NCBI GenBank assembly: GCA_015179025.1 | Contig: WHUX01000015.1 | Span: 248,001 to 312,000 of the forward strand | Direction: 5' to 3' | From: Terfezia claveryi | Lineage: Eukaryota; Ascomycota; Pezizomycetes; Pezizales; Pezizaceae | DNA length: 64,000 nt | In this document: in pieces, positions 11,518-22,875 of the stretch | Layout of the letters: every line of letters starts with the position of its first letter | Numbering within the stretch: position 1 is the first letter of the stretch | The notes under the pieces: model-generated | Database searches by the model: none | Told to the model about the DNA's origin: nothing | What the model saw: only the letters and a program-made list of their open reading frames with translations | Program-made: the position numbers and the translations under genes

Positions 11518-13923
11518 ATGAGCGGCCCGCCCGGTGTGCACCGTCCCATATGCGTCTTCTGTAGACATCTACCCTCCAATCCGTCCCCCATCATCACTTC
11601 GGCAGCCAGGTGGGCACCTGAACTGCTACGGACTCTAGCATTCACCCGGCCTGCCTCTACACGTGCTTATATTCCCAAGAGATATGGGAGGAACGTGGGT
11701 AAGACGGTCGAGAAAGAACTCGAGAACCGACTCTATGTCAAGTTGATGAGAAGCCAGGAGGAGCCACCTGTAGCCACTGCCGAACATCCAGGGTCTTCAA
11801 AGGCGGCATTTGATTTCAGGATGGGGCGGTTCTACGATATAGAACCCGTGGAGGCCATTAGCGATATATTGGCACATCATATTCCGGAAGATTACTTTTG
11901 GCCAAATCCGAGAACACCACCAGAGATTAAATCCGAGAGAACATGGAGGGATATTGATTGGCTTGGATGGGGTGCTCCGGCTCTTTCTAGAGATCGGAAG
12001 GGAAACAAGCTTAAGGTTGGTCAGTGGTGGTGGTCTTAACGATGGATGGTTCGAGCTTAGATGGGTTATGAAGTACTGACGTGGGTGGGGGGACAAAGCT
12101 AGAGAATTTACGGGAGGGTATTGAAAGGGGTATGGCTGTGGACACCATATATTTCGGCCACGTTGATATCATCACAAAGAACAATGCGCTGAAGTACATG
12201 ATCCTGGTGGAGGCGTTCCGGATGTACATCAAGCAGCAGTCATGGAGTAAGCTTATGGAATTGCTGAGATTGTTGAATATGGACTCAAATATTCGTCCCT
12301 ACTTGCGAAGGGGCATATACAATCAAATCGTTAAAGAGCTAGCTATCCACGGACGAACAAAACCAGCACCACAGGAAGGCATGCGCACATCTACTCTGCA
12401 CATAGCAACCGCAATCCGCTAACTCGGAGTATATTATAGTGGTTGAAGCCTTGACGACCTCTTTCCATCGACCATTCACTAACGAAGCCTTGCTATTTCT
12501 GATTGATCACCTCAAGCTTACAACTACTGTCTTGAAGTTGTTCCATGAAGATCATGGAATTCTCCCACATATATCTGTTTCTAATAAGGCATTTTTGAAG
12601 GAAATGGAGACTTTGGAAAATCGTAGAAAGTGGCGGAAAAAGGGGAACAAGCCAAGAACGGATCCGGCATACTATATAGCGAGACGGAAGAAATATCGCC
12701 AATTCACCAAGCATTTCGACATAGACAGGGTTAATGCTGAATCGATACGCTTACTTTTCAAATATGCTGTGGACAGAGATGAGGTGAAGCGAATCTGGAA
12801 TATCGCCATTCAGGCTGCCAAAAGGGATCCCACGATTCTGAGAAAAAACCAACATTTTTACTTGGGTGCATTAAGGCGCTTTCCAATTCAATATGAGGAT
12901 ATAGGAAACGATGAACAGGAGCTGGAGTTCTCACCAATAGTGTATCAAAATGCGGAAAACATAGCCGAACTCTGTGGAGTTCTACACACTCTCAAGGAGC
13001 ATGGTCAGCAACCCAACCGAGAAACTCTGATAACTCTCATTATGGTATCTGCTATGTACGGGAACTCGAAAACACTGAACATGCTGTTACCGAAACTGAT
13101 GAACTCTCATTGGACACCAACAACCCCTGAATTCAGGGACATCTTAAGAATGGTACCCCAGGAGTTCAGCACGGACTTAATCTCACAACGTCACAGGCTC
13201 CAAGGTAACCCAAAGGTGTGGATACGGCATCGACAGAAGTTGGTGCTATCGAACTACCTACGTCAATTTGTGGGCAACAGTGAAGCGTGCCTTGTAGAAT
13301 ATGTAAGGGCACTAGGCCGATGTGGTGCTACCTATGAGGTGTGGGAAGAATGGTCGAGGTTACGTGAGAGAGGCTTTCGGTTGGTGGATGGTGGCAACGT
13401 CGTCAAGGATGGCACACTGGCTGCCTTTGTCGCAACATTAGGAGTGGCAGGCGACGCGATCCTAGTGAAGAGGTGCTTTGCTGAATTAAAGGCATTCAAA
13501 ACGACACCAATGTTTCAAACTCCGATGTTCCTTGCCGGACTACTGGCATGCCGGCCGATCTCCTTCAACCCTGGCTTAGGGCAAGAACACAGCTACCCAC
13601 TATTTGAGGCTGTTGAGGGAATGATTGGGGAAAGTGGGGTGATGGACACGGTGCAGCGCAGAATGCGGAGCGGGAGACTTAATCTTCACTGGTCGCGGCT
13701 AGAGAAGCGCATGGTTAAGGTTGTATTCGACGAAGCCGACTTGCTGATTCGGCGTGTAAAGAATGGGGAGGACATCACGTGGGCAGAGAATGCAGTAATG
13801 CAGCTCCTCAAGAAAGTATCACGTGACGGCAGTGTTCCCGGGGGAAGTGTTTCAGTTGCGGTAGAATGGGAGGTAGAATGGGAGGAGACACAGGCCCAGC
13901 CTGTCGAAGACGTAAGATTATAA
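11518..13923 (+). CDS. Large mitochondrial helical-repeat (PPR-like) protein
   Basis: Exons are 11518-12015, 12099-12378 and 12440-13923 (2262 nt, 753 aa). The N-terminus (ICVFCRHLPSNP, then LLRTLAFTRPASTRAYIPKRY) is a mitochondrial leader of the fungal CxxC type. The body is made of paired helices (for example FRMYIKQQSWSKLMELLRLL, and AELCGVLHTLKEHGQQPN) in the style of pentatricopeptide RNA-binding factors for mitochondrial transcripts; the particular orthologue was not recognised. Intron 1 (gttggt...acaaag) is phase 0. Intron 2 (12379-12439) begins GC, not GT: the only donor that keeps phase with the tatag acceptor is CAGGAAG|gcatgc, and a gctaac branch site lies in place. The gene ends 255 bp before coronin on the same strand. 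Confidence 0.75.
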
Positions 13924-14178
13924 CTGTACAAAGATATATTCACCATTGCATTTGCGTGTTTAATAGAGAGGGCTTCTGCTAGGAAGGCAGACTAAGGCTT
14001 GATTTTGGCAGGCGACGCCAAGCCATACCAACCATCAGCTGAAACGGCAGCTACCCTTAATTATTTTGCTCACAGCTGTCAACTCCGGAGCCCCTGTGTA
14101 CTCAACTCTGCTTTTCCACCTTGCTTCCACGTTTCTTTGTTTCTCCATCATCATCTTGCAGAAATATACCAAGTATAA

Positions 14179-16696
14179 ATGGCGGGGCGATTTGTAAGGG
14201 CTTCCAAATATCGCCGTAAGCTACCTGCCACCAATGCGGACCCCCCTGAAAACAAACCCGAATAGCTAACAATCTGGCCTTACTCCGGTACCGAATATAC
14301 AGATGTTTTTGGGCGATCTACAAAAAAGGTGCCAGCCGATCGACCCCCTTCCTTCGCTGCATTGTTCTAGGGTCCATTGAAGATCAAGGGTTTCTGGAAA
14401 ATTGGGGGAAAGGAAACAATCTAACGGATCCATCTGTCCTTAAGGAACTATGCTACGATAACCTACACATTTCTAGAAATGCTTGGGATAGTAACATCAT
14501 CAAAGTCAGTACTTGAGGCATCTGACCCCTGCACACAATTTGTCCTACTTCCAAGGCCGGTTATAGAATATGATGGCTGATCTGACGGCATTGGATAAAC
14601 CTGGTGTTTAGGCAAACCCAACTTACCTCGCAGTCAACTGGGAATCAGGCGGAGGTGGTGCGTTCGCAGTTATTCCTTTAAGTGAGAAAGGGCGTGCTCC
14701 TGAGCAGATTCCCTTGTTTAGAGGACATACGGCTCCTGTCTTGGATACAGATTGGTACGACACACGAAGCCAGTGGTAAGAGGATTTTAAGAACGTGCTG
14801 ACATTAAAAGGTCCCCTTTCAATGATTCTATAATTGCATCTGGGTCAGATGATGGAAAGGTATGTGGCCCAAGGTTTCAAGCTTAGTCACAGTCTGCTAA
14901 AACAGGGCATCTGGGTGCTGTTAGGTATTCATTTGGCAAGTCCCTGAGAATTTTACTCTTCAGTGTGATGGTGAACCTCAAGATGTCGCCCCAGTACACA
15001 GGCTTGCTGGCCATGCCCGGTATAAACATTCATTCATAACTTACCCCAGCATCTTGCCCTAACGAAACCACAGAAAAGTTGGTCACGTGCTTTGGCACCC
15101 TGTATCAGAGAATGTGCTTGCAACGAACTCTGGAGATTTCACGATTAAGCTGTGGGATGCTGAAACTGGTGATCCTAAACTCACACTCAAGCATAAAGAA
15201 CTTGTACAGAGCATGTCATTCTCTGGAAATGGTTCCATGATGGTTACCACTTGTCGTGACAAAAGGCTCAGAATCTGGGATCTTCGACAAGAGAAGGCAG
15301 TTCATGAAGCTGCCGGGCACCAAGGGGCTAAGAATTCCCGTGCAGTATGGATGGGTGACCTTGACCGCATAGCCACGACCGGTTTCACAAGAACTAGTGA
15401 CCGCCAACTTGGTCTATGGGACATTCACAAGCCAACTGAACCCATTGGAGGCTTTCAGACGCTCGACTCTATTTCGGGAGTATGTATGCCATTCTGGGAT
15501 GATGGCACAAAATGTCTCTATTTAGCCGGAAGAGGGTAAGTTCGGAGGTGAATGGGGTATAATTTTAAATGATAGGATAATTACTAAATGTGGCATTGCA
15601 GGGATGGAAATATTCGTTATTTCGAGTATGCAAATGATGACTTTCTAATCCTGTCCGAATATAAGTCAGCAGATGCTCAAAGGGGTATTGCCTTCCTGCC
15701 AAAGAGAGGAGTTGCTGTGAGGATCCCTACTCACTTCCCCCAGCGATGGAGAATCCACCCATCAAGCTAATATTGAACAGTTACATGAGAACGAAGTCAT
15801 GAGGGCATTCAAGACGGTCAACGATACTTATATTGAGCCTATCTCCTTTGTCGTGCCCAGAAGGGTAAAACAAGCGCGTACTTACCTCAGCTGCACGGGG
15901 ATGCTGATGATCAACTTTAGGCTGAGACATTCCAAAATGACATCTACCCCCCGCGCCCAGTGGGCGACCCGGCCTCAAATCAGCAGAGTGGTTCGAAGGA
16001 AAGGATGCTAGTGTCCCGCTGTTTGACCTCGAGCAGTTGTACTCCCCAGAAGGAGTGACAGTTGATGTGTCTATGGCAAAGACATTTGCTCCGGTTGCTA
16101 CCGCAGCTCCGGCACCTGTGAGCAAGCCTGCGGCCCCAGTAGAAAGTAAGGTTGCGGCATCTGCCGAAAGTCCTGTCAGGCCTCCGTCCCCTGCCAAGAA
16201 GGATCCCGCCCCGCAGGCTTTTGAGATCCCGGCTCTAAAGAAGGTGACCAGGCCCCAGTCGCCAGTGAAGCCTGAGTCACCAAAAGCGGAAAAGCCAGTA
16301 GTGAACACAAATACCGATTCCCCTGCTTCGCCTGTACATGTGCAAGTATGTACCCCTCTCACTTTCCATGCTTCCCCTGCTTCGCCTGTACGTGTGCAAG
16401 TATGCATTCCTCTCATTTTCCGTGCTTAGTTACCATGATGTTAGATTTCTAACCGGATATGTTAGGAGACACCGGACATCTCGGTGCTTGCAACAATTCC
16501 AGAACAGTTGGTGCGGATTACAGCATTACTTGAGACTCAGAATAAGCTGCTTGCGAGCCAGACTGATCAAATTGGGACGTTGACCACGGAGGTGGATCAG
16601 TTGAAGATGCAAATCAGTGGGGAGCAGTCTGAGGGCGCCAAGAAAGATGAAATCATTAGGAAGCTTGAGCTTGAGCTAGAACAAGCTAGATCCTGA
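14179..16696 (+). CDS. CRN1: Coronin, actin-binding WD40 protein (apparent frameshift)
   Basis: Coronin binds F-actin and regulates Arp2/3 at cortical patches. Eleven exons: 14179-14215, 14303-14328, 14445-14504, 14612-14754, 14811-14859, 14925-15019, 15074-15535, 15602-15716, 15781-15864, 15921-16345 (or 16399) and 16466-16696. The N-terminal signature MAGRFVRASKYRHVFG is present. WD repeats follow (HTAPVLDTDWSPFND, ASGSDDGKVFIWQVP, FTIKLWDAETG, RLRIWDLRQ), then the unique region (AETFQNDIYPP, SAEWFEGKDASVPLFDLE), an acidic/Pro/Lys linker (residues about 370-500) and a C-terminal trimeric coiled coil (LLETQNKLLASQTDQIGTL to the end). In exon 10 the frame breaks after YPP at a run of six C (15947-15952); one extra C would restore APSGRPGLKSAEWF. 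The protein would be about 575 or 593 aa. The exon 10 donor is tandemly duplicated. Confidence 0.92.
16320..16427 (+). repeat. 54-bp tandem duplication spanning the coronin exon 10 splice donor
   Basis: Two adjacent 54-bp units (16320-16373 and 16374-16427) are about 89% identical; the six differences I count are all transitions. Each unit contains gtgcaa|gtatg(t/c), giving donors at 16346 and 16400 exactly 54 nt (18 codons) apart and in the same frame. Splicing at the second donor adds 18 residues beginning VCTPLTFHASPASP. Confidence 0.85.
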
Positions 16697-17450
16697 GCGA
16701 AAAAAAATACGGTCATGCAATGAGGTTGTGTAAAGAAGGGGAGAAGGTGGAGGGCATTTGATGTATGCATATTTCTTGGAGTATTCGATTCCATATATTC
16801 CAGACTGGTTGTGCTAGGTGTTGCCCCGGAATAAGGCATGCTTACCCTGATGCCTGGCATGTTTATAGCATTCCCTGTTTTCATTTGGTGAGGTGCGTTC
16901 TTGGACTTGGAGCTGTACTTTGAAGATTTTACTTAGATGGCGGTTCCTCCTTATGGTTGGGACGATTGAATGAGTTTTGAATATTCTATTACAGCCATTG
17001 TGTTGCTTATATTATGAAAATGAGAAAATGAGACTATGACTGGAGAGAGTCTTTATATTCAACAATATCAGCGTATCAAGTGGATTGGAAGTGTAAACCT
17101 CTAATGTGACACTAAAACACCGGAAACAGGGATTCAAGCTGTCTCTTATGTTTCAGAGACAGAGACGAGACAGGTAAGTAAGCGAGCGGTAGATTGCGCC
17201 ATAGATCAATCTCAACTGTGAGCTATTTGACGCAAGCTTGCTTTTCCAGCCGGGTTTTGTATAGGAGGGCACAAAGTTGAAGTAAGATTGCCCGTGGCAT
17301 TAAGCTGTTTGTCGTTATGGGAAACCATCTGGGCAGCTGTAATGAGGCAAGTCAGCAAGGGGGGAAGCTTATTATGTCGATAGTTATTAAATGATATAAT
17401 ATATATAGAGAGAGTACTGAGACATATGTACAGTACAATAACTATAAATG

Positions 17451-17454
17451 TTAC

Positions 17455-17499
<45 letters not shown>

Positions 17500-17513
17500 T
17501 ATTATTATTATTT
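17451..17513. repeat. (ATT)n microsatellite
   Basis: About 63 bp of near-perfect ATT/TTA trinucleotide repeats interrupted by two ACT units (tactattattatt). Confidence 0.95.
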
Positions 17514-18043
17514 ACATTGATGGGTATGCCAGTATGCAAGTACCAATGTCATCCCCAAAGCGATTGAATTGATTGCGTTGGAGTGAGTGAGTGAAGGAAA
17601 GTACAGAAAATTGCAATTTGTTAAATAATGAAGCCTAAAATCTATAATTAATTTACAATACATTCTGCTGCAAAAGAAACTCCGATACAATAAGCTGACC
17701 TCGCCGTATTTTGTCAATTCCTGTAGTTATCATGTTTGGTTTTTTTGACATAAGACGTCAAAAAGGTTTCCCCGGGAACGGTACGGTACCGGGTGCAACC
17801 GCTACAAAAACCAGACTAACCTAGAGAATACAATTTTTGGTTCTCATTAGCGATAGAACATAGAAGGAGGTGGGTACGGGTTAACTTATTCCACCAGAAT
17901 CATTCTCCTACATTCAAATAGTCAGCATGCTAATAACGTCCTGAGTAAAGTGTAGGAAAAAAAACCATACATCTTTCCGAATCCAACGTTTTTCCTAGAT
18001 ATAATTATAAGCATATCGGTATATATGAAATGTCAACCCTGTA

Positions 18044-18044
<1 letters not shown>

Positions 18045-18078
<34 letters not shown>

Positions 18079-18122
18079 TCACTCCAACCCATGACAAACC
18101 CATACAAAAAAAAAAAAAAAAA
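18045..18122. repeat. Paired long poly(A) runs
   Basis: A run of about 31 A (18045-18075) is followed 30 bp later by about 17 A (ends near 18122). Each run is preceded by a similar 5-mer (tgtac / catac). A third long A-run follows at about 18346-18370. These may be retroelement tails or simple slippage tracts; no upstream SINE body was recognised. Confidence 0.8.
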
Positions 18123-21100
18123 ATACTCCAGAACAATTCCTATTTTGGGCAATGGCAACGGCACTTTTTGCGCAAATATGAGAGAAAGTTGCCGGGCCGC
18201 TAAGGCGGAGAACCGTTATTGGAGGTGTGTGTGCATAAGAAGGCATCTTATGTAGGAACAACCCGGCCGATGCCGGTGAGGCAGCCTGTGGCTGATAGAT
18301 TTCTACCAGAGGCGGGAGGTACCGCGGAAATGGCAAAACCTTTTTTAAAAAAAAAAAAAAAAAAAAAAAATTTTAAGAGGTCTTGCTGCCTGTGACAACT
18401 TTTGTTTGGGGATTTCTATTCTGTGAGAAAGAAGTATGTGCAATTATTAATACAAACAATCGAAAACCATACAACAAATCGAACTGGTTTGAAGTTAGAA
18501 GGAAATTTGAAAAAAGACCAGTAACTAAGGCGAAAGGCGAGGATTCCGAAAAAGGCCCCCAATCAGAAATTCTCCCTGCCTCTCCCTGCCTCTCTCTCTC
18601 TCTATCTCTCTCTCTCTTTATTTTTATTTTTTATTTTTTTTTTTTTTCACCTTGGTGGCCTGAATGCAAAGTGACATTACAGACCCCCTCAATTTTGGTT
18701 TCCCATCGATACTTATTTGACTGGATATTCTCTTATTTTGTTTGTTTACGATATAATGCCAATAACCTTTTTTTTCGAATCATTCAGTACCCACAAAGAG
18801 CGAGCGAGTTAATAGTGGAGCGTTTTAGTTAAGTTTCGGCAGTTCCGGGCTCGAGGAAAACAGAGCTTTCTTCCCCCATGCCAGTTTTGTAAAAAAAACG
18901 ATTGAAACGGGAGAAAAGGAAGGGGGGGGTGAGGAGTTTCTAATAGAAACCTTGATTACTTATATTGTTATAGCTGCTAGAGCGGCCCAAGGGAAGGAAA
19001 GGAAAATGTTATATCTCCGTACTGCTCGGCCCCGCCATCGAACTTGTTGCAAATTACCGAACATGTTTCTTTGGAGAATATTCATTTTATTGAACTACGG
19101 AAAACGGTCTCAGTAAGTTTTCGCAAATGTTAATAGAAAGCATTACCCCTCAACTTACAACTAAAATCTTTAGCATTAGATATCTGTGGTTTTGCAGGTT
19201 CATGATTCGGACAGATCAGGGTAACAGAAAACCCTCATTCCCCCACTTTGGTGTAGACTAAAAATTCATGTCCTCTGGGTTTTTCGTACCGGCCAAATAT
19301 AAAACCTCACCGCCCTGTTCTCGTGCCCCAGACCGAAGGATTTTAAGAAAGGGAAAGCTCACAGTAAAACCCCACAATAATCAGATCAAACTTACTTTTC
19401 ACCCCCGTGCACCAGTACCGCTGATACTTCTGTTGAATCCTTGCACTAGCACCCTCGGTAGTCATCCCCTATTTCGCACAGCCGGGTAACGGACGGACGG
19501 AGGGAATATAATATAAATCGGGACACTTTATCTTCATTTACTCCGCCACCCCCCTCCCGCCCCCTTCCCGCTGTGAGGATTACAACCTCGCTCCCCCCCA
19601 CACACCCCCGCACCCCCCGCACCCCCGCCCCGGATTCTCCCACTACCTTGGTCAAGTGATCGGATGATCGATCGTTGACCTCGCAACTTTGATTAATCAA
19701 GCCTTTCGTCCCGTTCTCCCTTCCAAACCCCCCCCCTCTCCCCCTTCTTTTTCTAGGAATTTTTTTTTTCTTCTTTTTTTACTTTTTCCTATTTTCGATC
19801 GCAATTTTCGGCCCCATACGATGACAAGTTGCAACCATATTCTCGGCAGGAGCATTTAATCCCCGCCACCCCCCGCCACCCCCCGGCGCCTACCCCCTCC
19901 CTTAGCTATGTCGCCTGCGAACCCAGAGCCTATCCATATATTCAAAGAAAACCCATCGGGCACCCGGGGAACGTTGCCATGTGTAATAATATGTTACAGT
20001 GTACATATATACAGATACATAGTAGGTATCCGTACATGGTACCTACATGCATGTGCAAATAAGTTGCATTTTACATGGGTCATCAACAACCAATCGCACC
20101 AGGCCCTTCCCTCCACCCTGGAATGGGCACGTGCCATACCCAAATTCACACAATATATCTCCCCCGCTAATTTACTTAAGTAAATCTGTATAATCAAAGC
20201 TGGAACGACTCATCGTTTGCTGTTATGACATGGAAATATTATGAGTCGGCTATTGTAGGTGTGTGTGTGGGGGGGGGGGGGGACCTCAGCCGCGGGGAGG
20301 GTGGGGGAGTTGGAGATGGGGTAGAGTTATTTGGGTTGGGGGTTTGGGGGTTAATATCCTAGCTGTCTATGTACTCTATCTTTTCATGATGTCAACCTTT
20401 CTGTGGAACAGGGCACCAATTGGTTATAAGGACGTAGTCAACAAAGCCCCCATACACACATCCCAACACCATTCTGTACATCCCCCACTTTCGTTTCAAA
20501 GGGCAGGCGAATGTGCCCATAGGTCTCCCGCTATGACGTCCAAAGGCAATTGCGGGATGTAGTGCTCCAAACGACCTATCTGTAACAGCACCCAAGGGCA
20601 AATCTGCGGATGCTGAGGATCAGTGGATATAAATGCAGAAAGCAGATAAGTTGAGGTGGAAACAAGGAAGGTATATGGACCAGATTTTCTTAGATTTAAG
20701 AAACATGTGGGATAAATAATAAACAATTGAATACATACACATGTTCAACTTTTCTTGGTCCCAAAATAATCGAACTTACGTGACCTCGAGAAATGTATAC
20801 ATAAAACATGCATAATACTTACATGTTCCCTCTCACGACAGGCCTTTGGCGATGCCCAGCGGCGCGCAAGGGGCACCCACGAGGTGAAAACGCGCTCTCA
20901 CGGGCTACACAATGATAGAGAGTTGATGACGTCGTCAGAAGGCAAAGAAAAGAACTAAGAAAAGAAAAGAAAAGAAAAGAAAACACACAGGCGAATGCAA
21001 TTACCGAAAGAATACGCCCCAACTAATAATGTGTCAATAATATCAAAGTACAAAGAAACGCAAATTAGCGATAATTCCATGCTGGCAGACGTATTGCGAA

Positions 21101-21486
21101 TGGTTCACAAATCTGGCCTTACCCCAGTTGCTGGTGGTTGAGGGTAAACCCAACCTGCCTAGCAAACCCCTCATCTCCTTACTCCAATCATAACAGCAGC
21201 GCGAGTGTCCTTCGAAATTGCTGCAATCATGTTTGCCAATGTATGACCTCGTAGCATAACGTTCTGTGAAAGATAATGAGCCCAGTCCATGACCTAGTTA
21301 TGACAGAAAATGAAATCCAATGTTGTGCCATCTTCCCTAGTAAAACTATGGGATAGGTTGAAAGAAAGCAATGAAGCAATAAAATAAATGGTTACAATCC
21401 AAAATATATAACTCGAAACGAAAGCAAGTAGGCGCGGTTTGCAATTATAAACGTCTTTCAAATAATTTGTAAAACCAAAGCTCTCA

Positions 21487-22875
21487 TCACCTGTCTCCAT
21501 TTCGAGTGCGCTTCCGAGGGATCGCGCTGGTCCTGGAATCCGCTTTGTCGTCCTCATCTCCACTCCCAGAGCCTCCAATGGCTTTCTCATTGCCCTTCTT
21601 GACTGAAATTGCACAGCCTTGCCTTTTCAATGCCTTGGTAAGTGCAGTGCTAGGGCGCATCCCAGGGAACTCCTTGGCAGTGTAGACAGTGAACACATCG
21701 CTCATGGTTTCTGTGATGATTGGGGTACATCCATCTGGTGGAAGCTCACTGGGCTCGAGCCTCATGAGGACAAAACGTAGTCGATATTTGCCATGGGTTC
21801 TGCAGGATAGATCAGGAAAGCAGAAGAAGCATCCTTCCTTCCCTTCCTCGTCATGACCAACAAATGGAGAAGCAACTAGTGTCCCCATCAAACGTCGTGT
21901 ATGTCTTTTATCCACACCGGTAAGAGCCGTCTCATCTGTTATGCCGTCCACGCTCCACAGGGTGCAATGCACGACGTTGAACGGGTATCGAAGCTCAGAT
22001 GAGTCAGGTCGGCTATTTGAGTCGTTCACAAGTAGTTGGACTATCGGGGGTGGATCTATGACTCTACGGTCTCTTTCTCCAAAACCGCAAGCTCTTGCGG
22101 CCACAGGCTGTTGTCGTACTTGGATTCGATATCTCCCAGAACTAAGGAGCGTTAGCAGAGGTTCCATAAAGGACATTCACTATCGTGCGAACATGCCTGC
22201 AATTGACTGGCATTTCGGCTCGAAAAACGGTACTATCTTCAGCTGTGCCCAGTGTGTATCTGGATGCGGTATAAGGCTGCTCGTCCAGGTAAAGCTCTTC
22301 TGAGGTTCTGTTGATAATGTAGGTGGGTGATGGTATCATTGCTGTCAGGGTCGGTCGTTCACTGCTTTATATTAGCGGTATGGCTTGGTGATAGAGGTTA
22401 CATCTTATACCCACTTTCTAATCTCCTGAGGAGAGGCCTCATGACTGTACCTATGTTCTGCCTGCTGATCATAAGTGAATGAAGCAGGGGGTGAATATAC
22501 TGAGGATGACGCAGATGAGAATGCTGGAGGCCGCTCGGGTAAATAGCCCATTGGAGTCCGCCTGGTATCAGATTGGCTCGGTGGATGATACGGAGATGAA
22601 GAATGCTGGGTGGGAGGTATGTGCTGCGGATGCGAGGCTGGATGGTGATGTTGCATTGTCGATCCCCCCCCTGGTGAGCCTGTGTGTATCGATATGGGGG
22701 CAAGAATTAGTCCGCCGTAGCTGCGAGGAGCGTAACCTCCACCTGACTGCACAGGTGGAGGAAGTTGTGCAGAGCTAAAGGTGGTTGCATGAAGAGGGCG
22801 AGGGGATTCCGACACAGTCGATAATAATGTATCCCTTGGGAATATTGGAGGAGGGGGGGGTCTCGGCGACATCAT
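21487..22875 (-). CDS. velC: Velvet-domain transcriptional regulator, VelC-like
   Basis: Exons are 22875-22415, 22361-22197 and 22141-21487 (1281 nt, 426 aa). Residues 1-200 are Pro/Ser/His-rich and disordered (MMSPRPPPPPIFPRD). The velvet domain begins YRIQVRQQPVAARACGFGE, continues RRVIDPPPIVQL, then FFCFPDLSCRTHGKYRLRF and VFTVYTAKEFPGMRPSTAL, LKRQGCAISVKKGN. A C-terminal basic PRKRTRN may be a nuclear signal. A long disordered N-terminus before a C-terminal velvet domain fits VelC better than VosA (domain near the N-terminus), VelB or VeA; this subfamily call is by memory of architecture. Velvet proteins bind DNA as dimers and control development, sporulation and secondary metabolism. Intron 2 (22196-22142) must use a GC donor (TGCAG|gcatgt) to keep phase; intron 1 uses gtgggt. 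Confidence 0.85.

Larger units (their letters stand above)
16697..21486. other. Gene-poor, microsatellite-rich stretch, about 4.8 kb
   Basis: No coding family was recognised on either strand between coronin and the velvet gene. It contains an (ATT)n tract, several long A- and T-runs, a (CT)n tract near 18593, G-runs (14 G at about 20269) and an (AAAAG)n tract near 20955. C-rich, T-rich strand-asymmetric DNA occupies 19540-19800. It presumably includes the 3' UTRs of both flanking genes. Confidence 0.4.
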
